In this document: in pieces, positions 62,249-64,000 of the stretch
How the letters are laid out: each line of letters begins with the position of its first letter
Position numbering within the stretch: the stretch's first letter is position 1
NCBI RefSeq assembly: GCF_003672135.1
Contig: NC_039515.1
Coordinates: 7,502,001 to 7,566,000, forward strand
Direction of reading: 5' to 3'
DNA length: 64,000 nucleotides
DNA from: Ooceraea biroi
Taxonomy: Eukaryota > Arthropoda > Insecta > Hymenoptera > Formicidae
Notes under the pieces: generated by a model
The model's database searches: none
Told to the model about the DNA's origin: nothing
The model's input: the letters and a program-made list of their open reading frames with translations, nothing else
Translations under genes and position numbers: made by a program

Positions 62249-63608
62249 CTTTGACTATGTACCTATGGACTGCTAACGTTGCCACTTAGGTAATGTAAAG
62301 GACGCGATCCAAGATCTCAGCGCACCCACGTCCCAACGGCCAAGCCAAGAACTAATAGTCGTACATATACCTTTGACTGAAGCATTTGTTCTGTGGTTTC
62401 ATGACGCATGTGAGGTGTTATAAGTGGCAAATTCTAAGTGAAAACAAAATGGTTCGTTATTGTTGTATCAAATCACGTACAATAATCACACGATACAAAG
62501 CCAAAACAGGAATACAAAAATCGTCTCGAAATAAAGAATTCACACTTGGTTCCTTAAATTCTCTGCGATTATCGGTCCGCAATTCCGATGGTTGATGATG
62601 CACGGATCCTTGAATCTGAAAGGTTTCTCCTTACTTACTTACGAACGGACGTCGATTAATCATTGAGGTCATACCTCATACAATAACGAGCACTACAGAA
62701 AAAATATTTAATATTTATAGAATAGAAAATAAAACACGCATTTCAAAGAATGACTTTGCACGTAATAAGAAATATAAATGTCCAAAATCTTTTTACCAAT
62801 TTTGACGCGCACGTATTAGATAATGATTTATTAGAAAATCACAAACATAAAATGATAAAAACAATAATAGAGTTTTATTTAAAAATAAAGTTATATTGGT
62901 TTGGCAAAGAATTGACACGTAACTTACATGTAAAATATGTCCGTAAAGATTTTACAAAACTAATTTTGTTCAAAGGGCAGTAAGTGTAATCTATATATAT
63001 ATAAGCCAACTACCACTCACTGACTCGTCAACGTGCAGCCCGAACCACTGCATCTATCGACTTGAAAGTTTAAGGGTATATTCCTACTAGTACGTAGGTG
63101 CTCACTAAGGGTGGGTTTTCCGAAATTCCACCCCTAACGGGTGAGAAGGGGTAAAATGTGTTTTTATTTAATTCTACACGTAATATCGCGGGCGAAGCCC
63201 GCGTGACGGGGGATGCTAGTGTATAATAAAACTGATTTCTAGTCTCTTAAGATTACGTTTCTATTTTCTTAATTTTTTCCTTTCAAGTATACTTTATTGT
63301 ACTACATTCCCATGTACCTAATGCTTTATTGTAAGTAAGAAAAGAATTTGAAGTTATTTTGCAATTTAACATGAAAAGTGCAACAATTTTACTGTTCAAA
63401 AAGCATTTAAAAAATCATATTAATACAACGACCATGAATATTTTGTTTTATATTGCAGTATAAGAGAATGTGAATATTATATTCTTAAAACAATGTTCAC
63501 GAAATATATGATTATTAGTTCTTGGTTTGGCCGTTGGTACCTGGTGGCGCTGAGATCTTGGATCGCACGATGGCTGCCCATTAGCAGTCCATGGGTATAT
63601 AGTCAAAG
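62249..63608. mobile_element. DNA transposon with ~110-bp inverted ends and 8-9-bp target duplication
   Basis: The ends CTTTGACTAT...ATGGACTGCTAA are inverted at 63608 and continue with GCGATCCAAGATCTCAGCGC and CCAAGAACTAAT, about 110 bp with mismatches. ACTTGTCGC stands directly outside both ends (62241-62249 and 63609-63617; the last C overlaps the element), a target duplication of 8 or 9 bp. This suggests hAT, P, Merlin or Mutator types, not Tc1/mariner or piggyBac. No transposase is recognisable; a short 77-codon frame at 62750-62983 is unknown. A Helitron interrupts it. Confidence 0.82.
62990..63219 (+). mobile_element. Non-autonomous Helitron (230 bp)
   Basis: It begins TCTATATATATATAAGCC after an A (62989) and ends CTAG before a T (63220), the A/T insertion site of Helitrons. 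A perfect hairpin CGCGGGC-GAA-GCCCGCG (63187-63203) lies 12 nt before the end. These are the three marks of a Helitron 3' end. No Rep/helicase is present, so it would have been mobilised in trans. Confidence 0.88.
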
Positions 63609-63617
63609 ACTTGTCGC

Positions 63618-64000
63618 ATGTGCGTTATGCGACACAAGCGGCGAGAGCGACGCTTCGTCTTCGCGTTAGACTAACGCGCGCGAGTGTACTCGCGTTACCC
63701 CGCGTGGTTGTCGGAGCGAGATCCAAATTGTGGGAAATTTATCGCCTGCTATCGTACGTCCTTGCTGCTCGTAATTGCTAGTTGTAGATGTTAAATGTAC
63801 AGTTTCGAAGTAGTAGTTCTTGTTTCTAGATTCTTGTGGTACCAATTATGTTTCTTCGCATTCTAATTCATGACTATTAGCTCGGCAATGTCTTTGTCTT
63901 TGGATTCTAAGCTCTCAATGTCGTGTAACATTCAACAGCGCTATATATGTTCTCAAAAGTTGAGATAATAGTCGTCGATTTATAAAAATATATATTGGGT
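63618..64000. other. Unassigned DNA to the end of the window
   Basis: Nothing recognisable; a CG-rich start and an AT-rich end. Confidence 0.5.

Overview
This 64-kb window looks like non-coding chromosomal DNA from an insect, most likely a hymenopteran such as an ant. Three things point that way. The AT-rich sequence alternates with CG-rich patches. There is a dense mix of mariner, piggyBac-like (TTAA), IS630-like, Helitron and foldback elements. There is also one recognisable arthropod microRNA precursor, mir-307, near 54.5 kb. The species cannot be fixed from the sequence alone. I find no convincing host protein-coding gene: the only long intact reading frame is a mariner transposase.

Layout, left half. 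0-10.9 kb is mostly unassigned DNA with a 905-bp TA-flanked element (2935-3839) and a 134-bp inverted-repeat element (7419-7552). 10997-14310 is a broken mariner whose 3' two-thirds has been amplified into four 687-bp tandem units. 17216-18124 is a second copy of the 905-bp element. 21751-22452 is a 118-bp tandem array between 65-bp direct repeats, followed by a 286-bp MITE. 23349-24094 is a deletion derivative of an IS630-like transposon with 151-bp inverted arms; a reversed copy lies at 44295-45055. 25106-25825 is a foldback element with TTAA target sites; a second copy is at 40904-41624, and a triplicated version at 36742-38473 sits inside another element (36680-39358). 31288-33070 is a macrosatellite with 483-628-bp units, each carrying a tRNA-like core and a 36-bp minisatellite. 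33569-34777 is another TTAA element.

Layout, right half. 38810-39086, 45767-46345 and 47694-48191 are TA-flanked foldback MITEs. 41668-42250 is a TTAA MITE. 51712-54205 is a head-to-tail pair of the same broken mariner, inserted about 300 bp upstream of the mir-307 hairpin (54508-54604). 60371-61620 is a different mariner with a complete 341-codon DD34D transposase. 62249-63608 is an element with ~110-bp inverted ends and an 8-9-bp target duplication; a 230-bp Helitron is inserted inside it.

How it fits together. The only likely host function I can name is mir-307. The rest is a record of repeated transposition, nesting and local amplification. The intact mariner at 60.5 kb is a possible source of active transposase, but it belongs to a different mariner lineage from the broken copies at 11 and 52 kb, so it need not have mobilised them. 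All coordinates and repeat boundaries were read by eye; family names rest on remembered family motifs, not on a search.
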